A DNA stretch of 48,477 bases from an uncultured Lewinella sp. (lineage in GTDB: Bacteria; Bacteroidota; Bacteroidia; Chitinophagales; Saprospiraceae): contig CAJXOS010000036.1 in the NCBI GenBank assembly GCA_913057725.1, positions 1 to 48,477 of the forward strand, given 5' to 3'. Below are positions 41,703 through 48,477 of this stretch, in pieces (within the stretch, counting starts at the first letter, position 1; each line of letters begins with the position of its first letter). Made by a program: the position numbers and the translations under genes. The notes beneath the pieces are model-generated. The model was given only the letters and a program-made list of their open reading frames with translations, did no database searches and had not been told where the DNA came from.

Positions 41703-43250
41703 TTATTCCCGGTAAATACCGTTTTCGCGCTTTTGCTCAATTACTATTTCTTTCCAGACAGGAGACAGGTCCTCCTTAGCACCGTTCTTCCAAAAAATAT
41801 AACCGGGATCTCGGGCTAGTGGGTGTTCGATGGTGTCTACTAGTCGAACTTCTTCAAAGTAGGGGGAGCCATCTTGCCAACGGTCATCCAGTTGGATTTG
41901 GTACTCAAATTTCAAGTCTTCGGGTACCCACATCACAAAACTGGAATTGAAGCTATAGCACTCCGGTAGATCATATTTTTCTCGATAGAAGTTAAGTACG
42001 CCGGCATGGCCATAGCTTCCTCCGTAGAGCAACGTCTTATTTCGCACACTATCCGGTAGGCTATGGTAAAATGCTGCTACTTTGCCGGGGAGTTCTTGCC
42101 ACCCGTGCATGTCCGAAAAATCTTGAGGTATGCTTCGTTCTTGTCCGTCTTCCCAGCGTAAAGGACCAGAAACGCCATAGGTGTCTTTCATGTAAGCACA
42201 ATACTGTTCCATTTTTTCTACCGACATCAGCGGTAGGCCATAGGGGATAATACCAGCGTTGAGCACCAATATGATGGGAAGTAGTAGCAGGGCACGCTTC
42301 CCTAACCACTGTTCCCAGACTACGGCTCCAGCGGCTATTAGCATGGCATAAGCCCCTAGCGTGTAATATGCTTTTCCACTGAGTGCCAATAGGAGTAAGA
42401 GTACCAAAACATAAGCCCAACCTAATACCCGGAACTTCTTCAATACCGGTATCCGCATGAGCCCCCACAGGCCTACAATCCAAACCAAGACGCCACTCCA
42501 GTGAAATAGAAATTGCGGTAGCAGAAAATCTGCCGGTGTCATGTATACCAGCTGCGTGCGAGCTAGCTCTTGCATGTGCCGTAGTACGGGCCAGTCATAA
42601 GCATGCTGCCAATACAGGTTGGGTGCTGCAATAAGCAGGGCCAAACCCACGGCCAGGTACGGATGCTTCGAGCGTAGCATCCTTCGTTCTGGGGTCAGAA
42701 AGAAGGCACCTGCGAGTGAAAGCAGAAAGAAAACAATGGAATATTTGGTGAGAAAGCCTAGGCCGGCAGTAATCCCTAGGTAGTACCAATATCGTGGCTC
42801 CTCGGTTCGAATGATACGCACAACCCAATAGGCACTAAGCAACCAGCAGAATTGATTAAAGCTGACGGGTTGAAATAGGTTGTTACTTCCCAAATAGGCG
42901 GGCGAGAAGAGAAAGGCTCCAGCGGCCAGCAGTTGCGCCCAGCGTTTACCTCCCATTTCACACACCATCATACCAATAAGGTAGATCGAGATAGCCCCAA
43001 TTAACATGGGTAAGAAACGTACGGCAAAGGGATTGTTACCCAGTATAGTCGTAGCCAGTTTACCCAATACAGCAATCATCGGTGGCACCTCCAGATAGCC
43101 CCAGCTCAAGTGATCTCCTTCCGCGATGTAGAGGTATTCATCGCGGTGTAGGCCGTAGATATTATGTGCGTAGGTGTGAACCAGCAATTTGGCTGCAACA
43201 ATTGCTAGTAGTCCTTGCCAATAGAGTTGTGGCCTTTGGTCTTGGTGCAT
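41703..43250 (-). CDS. GT39/ArnT-like integral-membrane glycosyltransferase
   Basis: A 515-residue protein with about 11-12 hydrophobic segments. The N-terminal periplasmic loop has HRDEYLYIAEGDHLSWGYLEVPP, where the Asp-Glu pair matches the catalytic acidic motif of the GT39/GT83 (PMT/ArnT) fold that uses polyprenyl-phosphate sugars. PPMIAVLGKL and later the helix-rich core follow; the C-terminal ~150 residues form a soluble periplasmic domain. It would glycosylate a protein or lipid on the periplasmic side. It follows an epimerase gene by 45 bp on the same strand; acceptor and sugar are unknown. Confidence 0.85.
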   Translation of the reverse strand: MHQDQRPQLYWQGLLAIVAAKLLVHTYAHNIYGLHRDEYLYIAEGDHLSWGYLEVPPMIAVLGKLATTILGNNPFAVRFLPMLIGAISIYLIGMMVCEMGGKRWAQLLAAGAFLFSPAYLGSNNLFQPVSFNQFCWLLSAYWVVRIIRTEEPRYWYYLGITAGLGFLTKYSIVFFLLSLAGAFFLTPERRMLRSKHPYLAVGLALLIAAPNLYWQHAYDWPVLRHMQELARTQLVYMTPADFLLPQFLFHWSGVLVWIVGLWGLMRIPVLKKFRVLGWAYVLVLLLLLALSGKAYYTLGAYAMLIAAGAVVWEQWLGKRALLLLPIILVLNAGIIPYGLPLMSVEKMEQYCAYMKDTYGVSGPLRWEDGQERSIPQDFSDMHGWQELPGKVAAFYHSLPDSVRNKTLLYGGSYGHAGVLNFYREKYDLPECYSFNSSFVMWVPEDLKFEYQIQLDDRWQDGSPYFEEVRLVDTIEHPLARDPGYIFWKNGAKEDLSPVWKEIVIEQKRENGIYRE

Positions 43251-43295
43251 GAAAGTGTGGTTTAGTATATAGATGGCTGGCGGTAAATGAATCCC

Positions 43296-44279
43296 CTATT
43301 TTACAGGGTAGGGACCGTCTGAGAACTTCTCGTCATGGTATCGCTTGGGCGCTACTTGAAAGGTGAGTGGACTCTGATATGGCTCTCCCTTTACCAAAGC
43401 GTTCAAGGCAGCGGCAAAGTCATACTTGGGCTTCCAATTCAGTTCCCTACGGGCTTTTTCATTGACGTAAACGCGGGTGATATTTGGAAACATCTGCCAG
43501 TTTAACTGCTGGAATATCTCCGGGAAAGACGGTACATACTTACGCACTACTGCGGCTGCATCTTTGTTGAGCATGGGCAGATCCTCTACCTGGAAAGGGC
43601 TAGTGGCGCTGATAATGTATTTGCTAAAGCCAATGTGCTTCGCTTTGTCTAGAGCTAGTAGATGGGATTCTACAATGTCTTCAATATCTGCCCGTCGGTA
43701 CAAAAGCTCATTCACCTTGATGTTAGCATCGTCGTAGGTGCCTCGCAGACTGGGATTGTCATCTTCCTCTCGGAAAAAACGTGAGGTACGGAGTATCAGA
43801 CAAGGCAAACCATAGTTGCGATGAAAGATCTGGCATAAATCTTCGGCAGCTAGTTTCGTTACGCCATAGATGTTTTTTGACTTGGGTATCAACTCTTCCG
43901 TTACCAGTACGGCAGGTTCTCCTTCTTTAGGTGCCATTGCATCTCCAAAGGTGCTGGTGGTGCTGGTAAATAGAAATGCTTCTACACCTAGCTTCACACT
44001 TTCTTCCAATAGATGGAGTGTGCCGGTAATATTAGTTCCAACGAAGTCTTCTTTGCTGTGGGTGACGATATGTGGTTTGTGAAGCGTTGCTGCATGAATA
44101 ACTGCACTTACCCCATCCATGACCTGTTCTACGAGCGCACGATCGCGTAAATCACCCACTACATCTGTTTGTGGCCCCGGAAGGATATCTGTTCCAATAA
44201 CTTCCATTCCCAACTCCCGCATTCTAATCATGAGCGCTTCCCCCAAAAAGCCGCTACTCCCTGTAATAAGTGTCTTCAT
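43296..44279 (-). CDS. NAD(P)-dependent sugar-nucleotide epimerase/dehydratase-like SDR
   Basis: A 327-residue extended short-chain dehydrogenase. Rossmann motif GSSGFLG (7-13), an Asp after strand 2 (GTDILPG) favouring NAD, HAATLHKPHI, catalytic Thr/Ser region FTSTTSTFGD, and the Y-G-V-T-K motif (IYGVTKLAAE) with catalytic Tyr and Lys. C-terminal substrate domain includes NWKPKYDFAAAL, typical of sugar-nucleotide epimerases. It lies 45 bp upstream of the membrane glycosyltransferase gene, so the pair may supply and use the same sugar; this is inference. Confidence 0.88.
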   Translation of the reverse strand: MKTLITGSSGFLGEALMIRMRELGMEVIGTDILPGPQTDVVGDLRDRALVEQVMDGVSAVIHAATLHKPHIVTHSKEDFVGTNITGTLHLLEESVKLGVEAFLFTSTTSTFGDAMAPKEGEPAVLVTEELIPKSKNIYGVTKLAAEDLCQIFHRNYGLPCLILRTSRFFREEDDNPSLRGTYDDANIKVNELLYRRADIEDIVESHLLALDKAKHIGFSKYIISATSPFQVEDLPMLNKDAAAVVRKYVPSFPEIFQQLNWQMFPNITRVYVNEKARRELNWKPKYDFAAALNALVKGEPYQSPLTFQVAPKRYHDEKFSDGPYPVK

Positions 44280-44341
44280 AGATAATTTAGTAACGAGTCC
44301 TTTCCAATGTTTGAAATAAATAAAACCTTAACCAACGCGCT

Positions 44342-44375
44342 CCCAACGCGCTCCAAAGCGTCCCCCGACGCGATG
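44342..44375. repeat. 34-bp REP-like repeat, copy 1
   Basis: Identical at 33 of 34 positions to 48361-48394. It contains GCGTC-cccc-GACGC, a perfect hairpin, and an alternative CGCT/AGCG pairing. It lies just beyond the stop of the minus-strand serine-hydrolase gene. An 11-bp tandem CCAACGCGCTC duplication (44332-44353) overlaps its left end. Confidence 0.7.
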
Positions 44376-44382
44376 AAGCGAG

Positions 44383-45087
44383 TTAAAACGGCGTATACGG
44401 CAGGTAAATAATCCGCCAAACCACAGGCGCATAAAGCTTCCGAATAAGTTCTTTCCCAGACCCAAACCGTTCTACCATCAACCGATCAATCAACTTCTGT
44501 CCTCCATCGCTATTTGTGAAGGCGATAAAGCCTTGGCCAGATTCTGGCATGACCACCACTCGAGTTCTTACCCCCATGTCTGCACCACCGTGCACTAGGG
44601 CAGATTCTCCATTCTTCATGTTCGGAATTACTTCCCAGCCTAGGCCATAGCCAGCACGTTCATTGACCATTACTTGTGCGCTACTCATCTCGGCGAATAA
44701 CTCCGATGGTAGATCTGCACCATTGATGATGTGCTGTAGAAAATGAGTGTAGTCGCTTACAGTAGTCATCAAGTCATCTGAGGCGACGGCATCGGTTCTT
44801 TTCTGAGTCTCGTAGCGTCCTCCTTCTCGATTATGCCATTTGGCAAACCGATCCTCCGGCATGAGGCTGTCCCAGATGAGCCGGCTATCAGGCATATTCA
44901 ACGGCTGGAAGATGAGCGAATCCGCTAGACTTGACCAAGATTTTCCCATCTTCAGTTCTATCGCGAGACGTAAGTACTCAAACCCTTCACCCGAGTACTG
45001 ATAGCGCGCACCGGGGTCAAACTCAAAAGCCAACTTACCTGTTTCGGTATTCCAGCGCCAATTCGGAAAGCCAGCTTGATGGCTCAA
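44383..45087 (-). pseudogene. Serine hydrolase (beta-lactamase/AmpC-like), C-terminal part, frameshifted
   Basis: Continuation of the gene that begins at 45452. From TTG at 45087 it reads LSHQAGFPNWRW, the conserved segment that normally follows L-T-x-R-x-L, then YQYSGEGFEYL (Y-S-G motif), DLMTTVSDYTHFL and LVHGGADMGVR (H-G-G, the third active-site motif). The fold is the serine beta-lactamase/D,D-peptidase type. It is in a different frame from the N-terminal part; about seven nucleotides (codons for T-x plus one base) seem to be missing at the join. Without frameshifting the protein is not made whole. Confidence 0.75.
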
Positions 45088-45452
45088 TAGTATCCGAGCT
45101 GTCGATGGCGAGGATCATCCACGATGTCCGGATCGACCCAATAGGGATATAACGGTTCGTCGAGTTCCAATTCTCCGGCAGCAATAAGCTTGAGGACGGT
45201 GGTGGCAAAAACAGGTTTAGTTACCGAGGCTACATTGAAAATAGCATCGTTGGGAGCGGGTTCGCCTGCGCTCAATTCACCAATAACTTGCCACTCATTG
45301 AGTTTGCCGTCTTCGATTATGCCATAGGCTATTGCCGGTACTTGGTGGCGTTGTAGCTGTTCCTCCAGACTGCCTTTTGGCCAATATATTACCAGGCATA
45401 GTAAGCCAAATAATAGGAGCAAGAAGCGCGCAACATAGGTGAGCCATTTCAT
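45084..45452 (-). pseudogene. Serine hydrolase, N-terminal part, frameshifted
   Basis: Starts at ATG 45452 with a membrane anchor (FLLLLFGLLCLVIYW). The nucleophile motif S-V-T-K (NVASVTKPVFATTVL) is present, and VDDPRHRQL leads into what should be the L-T-x-R-x-L-L-S-H segment. The frame then shifts and stops at TGA after QLGYY. With the downstream part and a 7-nt gap closed the protein would be ~358 residues, normal for the family. Loss of the gene is likely in this strain unless this is a sequencing or assembly error. Confidence 0.75.
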
Positions 45453-45633
45453 GCGAGAAAGATAGGCGCTCCGAGCTAAAGATGCAATGGGCACGAGATA
45501 AAGCCGTTTTTCTGGTTAAACACTTATCAATAAAATCCTAGCACTTTTGGCCAGAAGACCTACACTTATGCCAAATAGCGATGGAAATAGGCTAATTTGC
45601 TGGTAATTCGTAAGACCAAAACATTGATGGCTT

Positions 45634-47574
45634 ATGCAACTGTCTATCCGGGCAATTCTTCTTTTTTCCCTACTCCTATTCGCTACCGCAAAGGGTTTTA
45701 CCCAGGAAGGGCCCATCTTAGATAGCCTACAAACAGTACTCTCCGAAACAGAAGGAGAGGAGCGAATTAAGGCACTTCTAACTATCACTGGATTTTACAA
45801 TCGATATGCAGCTTATGATTCGGCTGTTCATTATCTGGAGCAGGCACAAGAACTTGCCGAATCCATGAACTATGATTACGGTTTAGCGGAAGTATATTCT
45901 TTATGGGGCTCCGTTTTGTGGCAGCGAGATAATGATTACCCCGGTGCGTTAGAGGCAATGCAAAAGAGTGAAGAATTTCAGCTTGCCTCCGGCGATACGA
46001 CGGATATCTATGAAATCCGCGCGAGTAAGGGAACGATCAATATGTTAATGGGCCGTTTTGAGGAAGGGCTTATTGCTTATCAGGAGGGGTTGCGGAGTGC
46101 TTTGGCTGCACAGGATACCATCAAGGCAATTGGCATACTCAATAATATTTCTAACGTCCAGCTGTATACAGGCGGTAAGGAAAAGCGGGTCAGCTATATG
46201 GAGCAAGCCAACGCCTTGCGCGAGAGCTATTCGGGGCCGGTTAGCGATGAAGTCAAGCTAAATGTGCTCATCAACCTGGGCGACAGCTACCTGGAAGTGG
46301 GATCCTTTGGCAAGGGCGATAGTATTCTTCAAATAGCGATTAATGAAATTGGTGAAGCCAAGAATGAGCTCTACCTAAGCAGAGCCTATACCAGTTTGTT
46401 GAAAATGGAGTCTTTGCGGGATGGCCACGACAAGATGATTGAATATGCAGACGCCATTTTGGCTATGGATCAAAGGCAAGGGTACAATGTGTACGTGAGT
46501 ATGGCTGCGTATGCTTATCGGGCGAATGCCTATTGCGAAACGGGGCAGCGAGCGGCTGCCATACGAGATATTGAAGCGTTTAAAAGTTACATCCCCGGTA
46601 TTAACTTAACCGATCGTGGCCAGCTCCTGGAATCAGCTTCCGAACTGTATCAATGCGTTGGTCTGGCAGATTCTGCCCTGGTGTACTACCAGCAATTTGT
46701 TGCTCACCGTGATACCATTAATTCGCAGCAGAAGGAACAACGAATACTTGAATTGGAAGCGCTCTACGAAAAGGAGCAGCAAGACAACGAGATCAACTCC
46801 TTACGCATCCAAAATTTGGAGCAGGATAATCAGTTGGAGCGGCAGGGGCGTTATTTATTGCTCGCTATCGCAGTGGGGCTATTGGTGGCGGGATTGATCT
46901 ACTTCTTCCAGCAGCGGCGTAAGATGCGCATTCTGAATGAGGTCAATCAGATGGAGCAAAAGCTACTATCGCTTCAAATGAACCCACACTTTATATTTAA
47001 CTCTATCGGATCCATCCAGAACTTCCTGTATGACAAGGAAGATTTACCAACCGCTATTCGATACCTCTCTCAATTTGCAGCACTGATGCGGCAAATACTG
47101 GAACATAGTCGAGAGAAGTTCATTAGCCTAGGCGATGAGATCAGCACCCTACGTAACTACCTGGACCTGCAAAAACTTCGCTTTGAAAATACCTTTGACT
47201 ATGAGATCGTGATTGATCCTTCCATAAATCCTGAGGAGATAGGAGTGCCACCTTTAATTGCTCAGCCTTTTGTAGAAAATGCCATCGAGCATGGGATGAT
47301 CTATAAAATTGAAAATGGCAAAGTAGGGGTTTACGTACATCGGAAGGAAGATCGGATCCAACTGGAGATTCGAGACAATGGCCGAGGCCTTTCTAGTATG
47401 CAAGTGCCCGCACAAAATGTGGAGTCCAATAAAAAGTCATTGGCGACTACCATTACTCGAGAGCGACTTCATATTTTGTCAACGATCTCGAAACGCAAGT
47501 TTAAGCTGCAAGTAGAAGGGAATGAGATGGAAGGGACAACAGTAGCTATCGACTTGCCAGCCATTGCAATTTGA
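45634..47574 (+). CDS. TPR-repeat sensor kinase of the LytS/His_kinase family
   Basis: A 646-residue membrane kinase: signal peptide (ILLFSLLLFATAKGFTQ), periplasmic TPR repeats (~45-375), coiled coil, a single transmembrane helix (RYLLLAIAVGLLVAGLIYFFQ, ~406-426), then the LytS-type His_kinase domain with the phospho-acceptor region LSLQMNPHFIFNSIGSIQNFL (His 452) and HATPase motifs FVENAIEHG and DNGRGL. This class signals to LytTR response regulators, and such a regulator is encoded 9 bp downstream. The TPR part probably senses protein or peptide interactions in the periplasm. Confidence 0.92.
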   Translation: MQLSIRAILLFSLLLFATAKGFTQEGPILDSLQTVLSETEGEERIKALLTITGFYNRYAAYDSAVHYLEQAQELAESMNYDYGLAEVYSLWGSVLWQRDNDYPGALEAMQKSEEFQLASGDTTDIYEIRASKGTINMLMGRFEEGLIAYQEGLRSALAAQDTIKAIGILNNISNVQLYTGGKEKRVSYMEQANALRESYSGPVSDEVKLNVLINLGDSYLEVGSFGKGDSILQIAINEIGEAKNELYLSRAYTSLLKMESLRDGHDKMIEYADAILAMDQRQGYNVYVSMAAYAYRANAYCETGQRAAAIRDIEAFKSYIPGINLTDRGQLLESASELYQCVGLADSALVYYQQFVAHRDTINSQQKEQRILELEALYEKEQQDNEINSLRIQNLEQDNQLERQGRYLLLAIAVGLLVAGLIYFFQQRRKMRILNEVNQMEQKLLSLQMNPHFIFNSIGSIQNFLYDKEDLPTAIRYLSQFAALMRQILEHSREKFISLGDEISTLRNYLDLQKLRFENTFDYEIVIDPSINPEEIGVPPLIAQPFVENAIEHGMIYKIENGKVGVYVHRKEDRIQLEIRDNGRGLSSMQVPAQNVESNKKSLATTITRERLHILSTISKRKFKLQVEGNEMEGTTVAIDLPAIAI

Positions 47575-47583
47575 TCCATAGGC

Positions 47584-48351
47584 ATGAACACCGTACGCGC
47601 CATAGTTATTGAAGATGAAATCAATGTCCGCCAGGGCTTTGTAAAGATGTTGGGTGTGTTTTGCCCGACGGTCGAAGTGGTGGGCACTGCTGCCACCATT
47701 GAAGAAGGGTTAAATGTGATTGCCAGTACAGATTTTGAGCTCCTTTTTCTGGATATCAACCTGCCAGATGGTTCTGGTTTTGACCTGGTACACCGATTGA
47801 CAAGGCGTGATTTTGCCATCGTATTTGTTACCGCATATGACCAATATGCAGTTGATGCGTTCAAGGTAAGTGCTATCGATTACTTACTTAAACCAGTTAC
47901 GCCAGATCTATTGGTTCAGGCCGTGGATAAGGTGAGTCGGCAACTCTCCCACGCCACACCTTCCATGCAGCATCTAGAAATCCTGGAGGATCGCCTGCTG
48001 CAGAATTATGAGCAGAGCGCTAAGATTATTCTCAAGGATGCCCAGAGCCTGCATTTGATCGTGGTAGAGGATATTCTCTTCCTGCAGGCGGATGGCAGTT
48101 ATACTCACTTCCAACTTCGAGATGGCCGTCGCATCACAACCTCCCTCAACCTTAAGGAATACAGTGGCTTACTCCAGCCTTATGGTTTTGTGCGGCCTCA
48201 CCATTCCTATCTGGTAAACGTGCATCACATCACGCAGTTTTCTAAGCAGGATGGCGGTTTGTTGGTTATTTCCAATGGTGGTCAGATTCCAGTCTCCACG
48301 CGTAAACGTGCTCAATTGCTAGAGGAGCTCAAGAATCATTTCATCAATTAG
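47584..48351 (+). CDS. LytTR-family response regulator
   Basis: A 255-residue regulator. The receiver domain (1-~120) has the acidic pair E10-D11, phospho-acceptor Asp 57 (LLFLDINLPDGSG), a Thr in FVTAYD and Lys in LLKPV. The LytTR DNA-binding domain (~150-250) has EDILFLQADGSYTHFQL, GRRITTSLNLKEY and FVRPHHSYLVNVHHI. It is coupled (9 bp) to the LytS-like kinase gene, making a two-component system. Targets are not evident in the window. Confidence 0.93.
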   Translation: MNTVRAIVIEDEINVRQGFVKMLGVFCPTVEVVGTAATIEEGLNVIASTDFELLFLDINLPDGSGFDLVHRLTRRDFAIVFVTAYDQYAVDAFKVSAIDYLLKPVTPDLLVQAVDKVSRQLSHATPSMQHLEILEDRLLQNYEQSAKIILKDAQSLHLIVVEDILFLQADGSYTHFQLRDGRRITTSLNLKEYSGLLQPYGFVRPHHSYLVNVHHITQFSKQDGGLLVISNGGQIPVSTRKRAQLLEELKNHFIN

Positions 48352-48360
48352 ATTGACCTT

Positions 48361-48394
48361 CCCAACTCGCTCCAAAGCGTCCCCCGACGCGATG
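48361..48394. repeat. 34-bp REP-like repeat, copy 2
   Basis: Second copy of the 44342-44375 repeat, 10 nt past the LytTR regulator stop. It contains the same GCGTC-cccc-GACGC hairpin. Both copies lie directly after stop codons, but on opposite sides relative to transcription. The remaining bases to the window end carry no gene I can support. Confidence 0.7.
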
Positions 48395-48477
48395 CCCCCC
48401 ATTTAGTTATTGAACCACCCAAGTCACCAAAGTGCACCTCAGTTTTTTTGAACCATATAAGGCACGCGAATCAAGGG

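Overview
The window looks like chromosomal DNA of a Bacteroidota member, probably a Saprospiria/Lewinella-like lineage (the family-level placement is inference). Grounds: three proteins with type IX secretion (T9SS) C-terminal sorting domains, many Bacteroidota-style lipoproteins, an ECF sigma factor with anti-sigma genes, FecR/STN signalling proteins, a TonB-dependent receptor with a carboxypeptidase-like N-terminal domain, TPR-histidine kinases and LytTR regulators, weak Shine-Dalgarno sites, and TAnnTTTG-type promoter elements. No prophage, integrase, transposase, tRNA, rRNA or CRISPR array was seen.

Layout. 1-1740: end of a large T9SS-secreted protein. 1744-6655 (minus): TPR sensor kinase, gluconokinase, a DUF1330-like protein, a GntP permease and a SpoU-type methyltransferase in a tight run, read as gluconate uptake and phosphorylation. 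6742-7446: HAD phosphatase. 7526-10071 (minus): ECF sigma factor, an anti-sigma-like protein fused to a beta-barrel-like domain, and a lipoprotein. 10474-14934 (minus): EGF-like lipoprotein, small barrel protein, FG-GAP/T9SS protein, TIGR03032 protein. A 210-bp sequence upstream of the sigma gene is repeated upstream of the small barrel gene, with a perfectly conserved two-block promoter-like motif. 15206-19814 (plus): envelope signalling/surface cluster (FecR, STN plus repeat protein, barrel protein, DUF2807 lipoprotein); the last two genes have long, highly structured leaders, one of them a tandem pair of covarying RNA-like elements. 20120-22024 (minus): alpha/beta hydrolase and pirin.

22197-23802: release factor RF3 (prfC), broken by a 19-nt net insertion. 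24200-24760: lipoprotein. 24866-29138 (minus): haem-binding lipoprotein and cobalamin-dependent methionine synthase. 29509-30861: di-haem cytochrome c peroxidase behind a structured leader. 30956-33392 (minus): T9SS protein and membrane-anchored hydrolase. 33541-36513: PadR repressor and FtsX-type permease with a perfect inverted-repeat operator candidate. 36525-37828 (minus): methyltransferase and GNAT acetyltransferase. 37964-45452 (minus): TonB receptor, acidic lipoprotein and His/Cys-rich protein (probably a metal-uptake set), GT39-like glycosyltransferase, epimerase, and a frameshifted serine hydrolase. 45634-48351: LytS-like TPR kinase and LytTR response regulator.

The most unusual material is non-coding: the tandem leader at 18746-19073, the neighbouring leader at 17836-18035, the duplicated sigma-linked promoter (10098-10307 and 11841-12048), a GC-rich multi-hairpin element at 41028-41168, and a 34-bp palindromic repeat present twice. 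All assignments come from reading sequence and from memory of protein families; no search was run.
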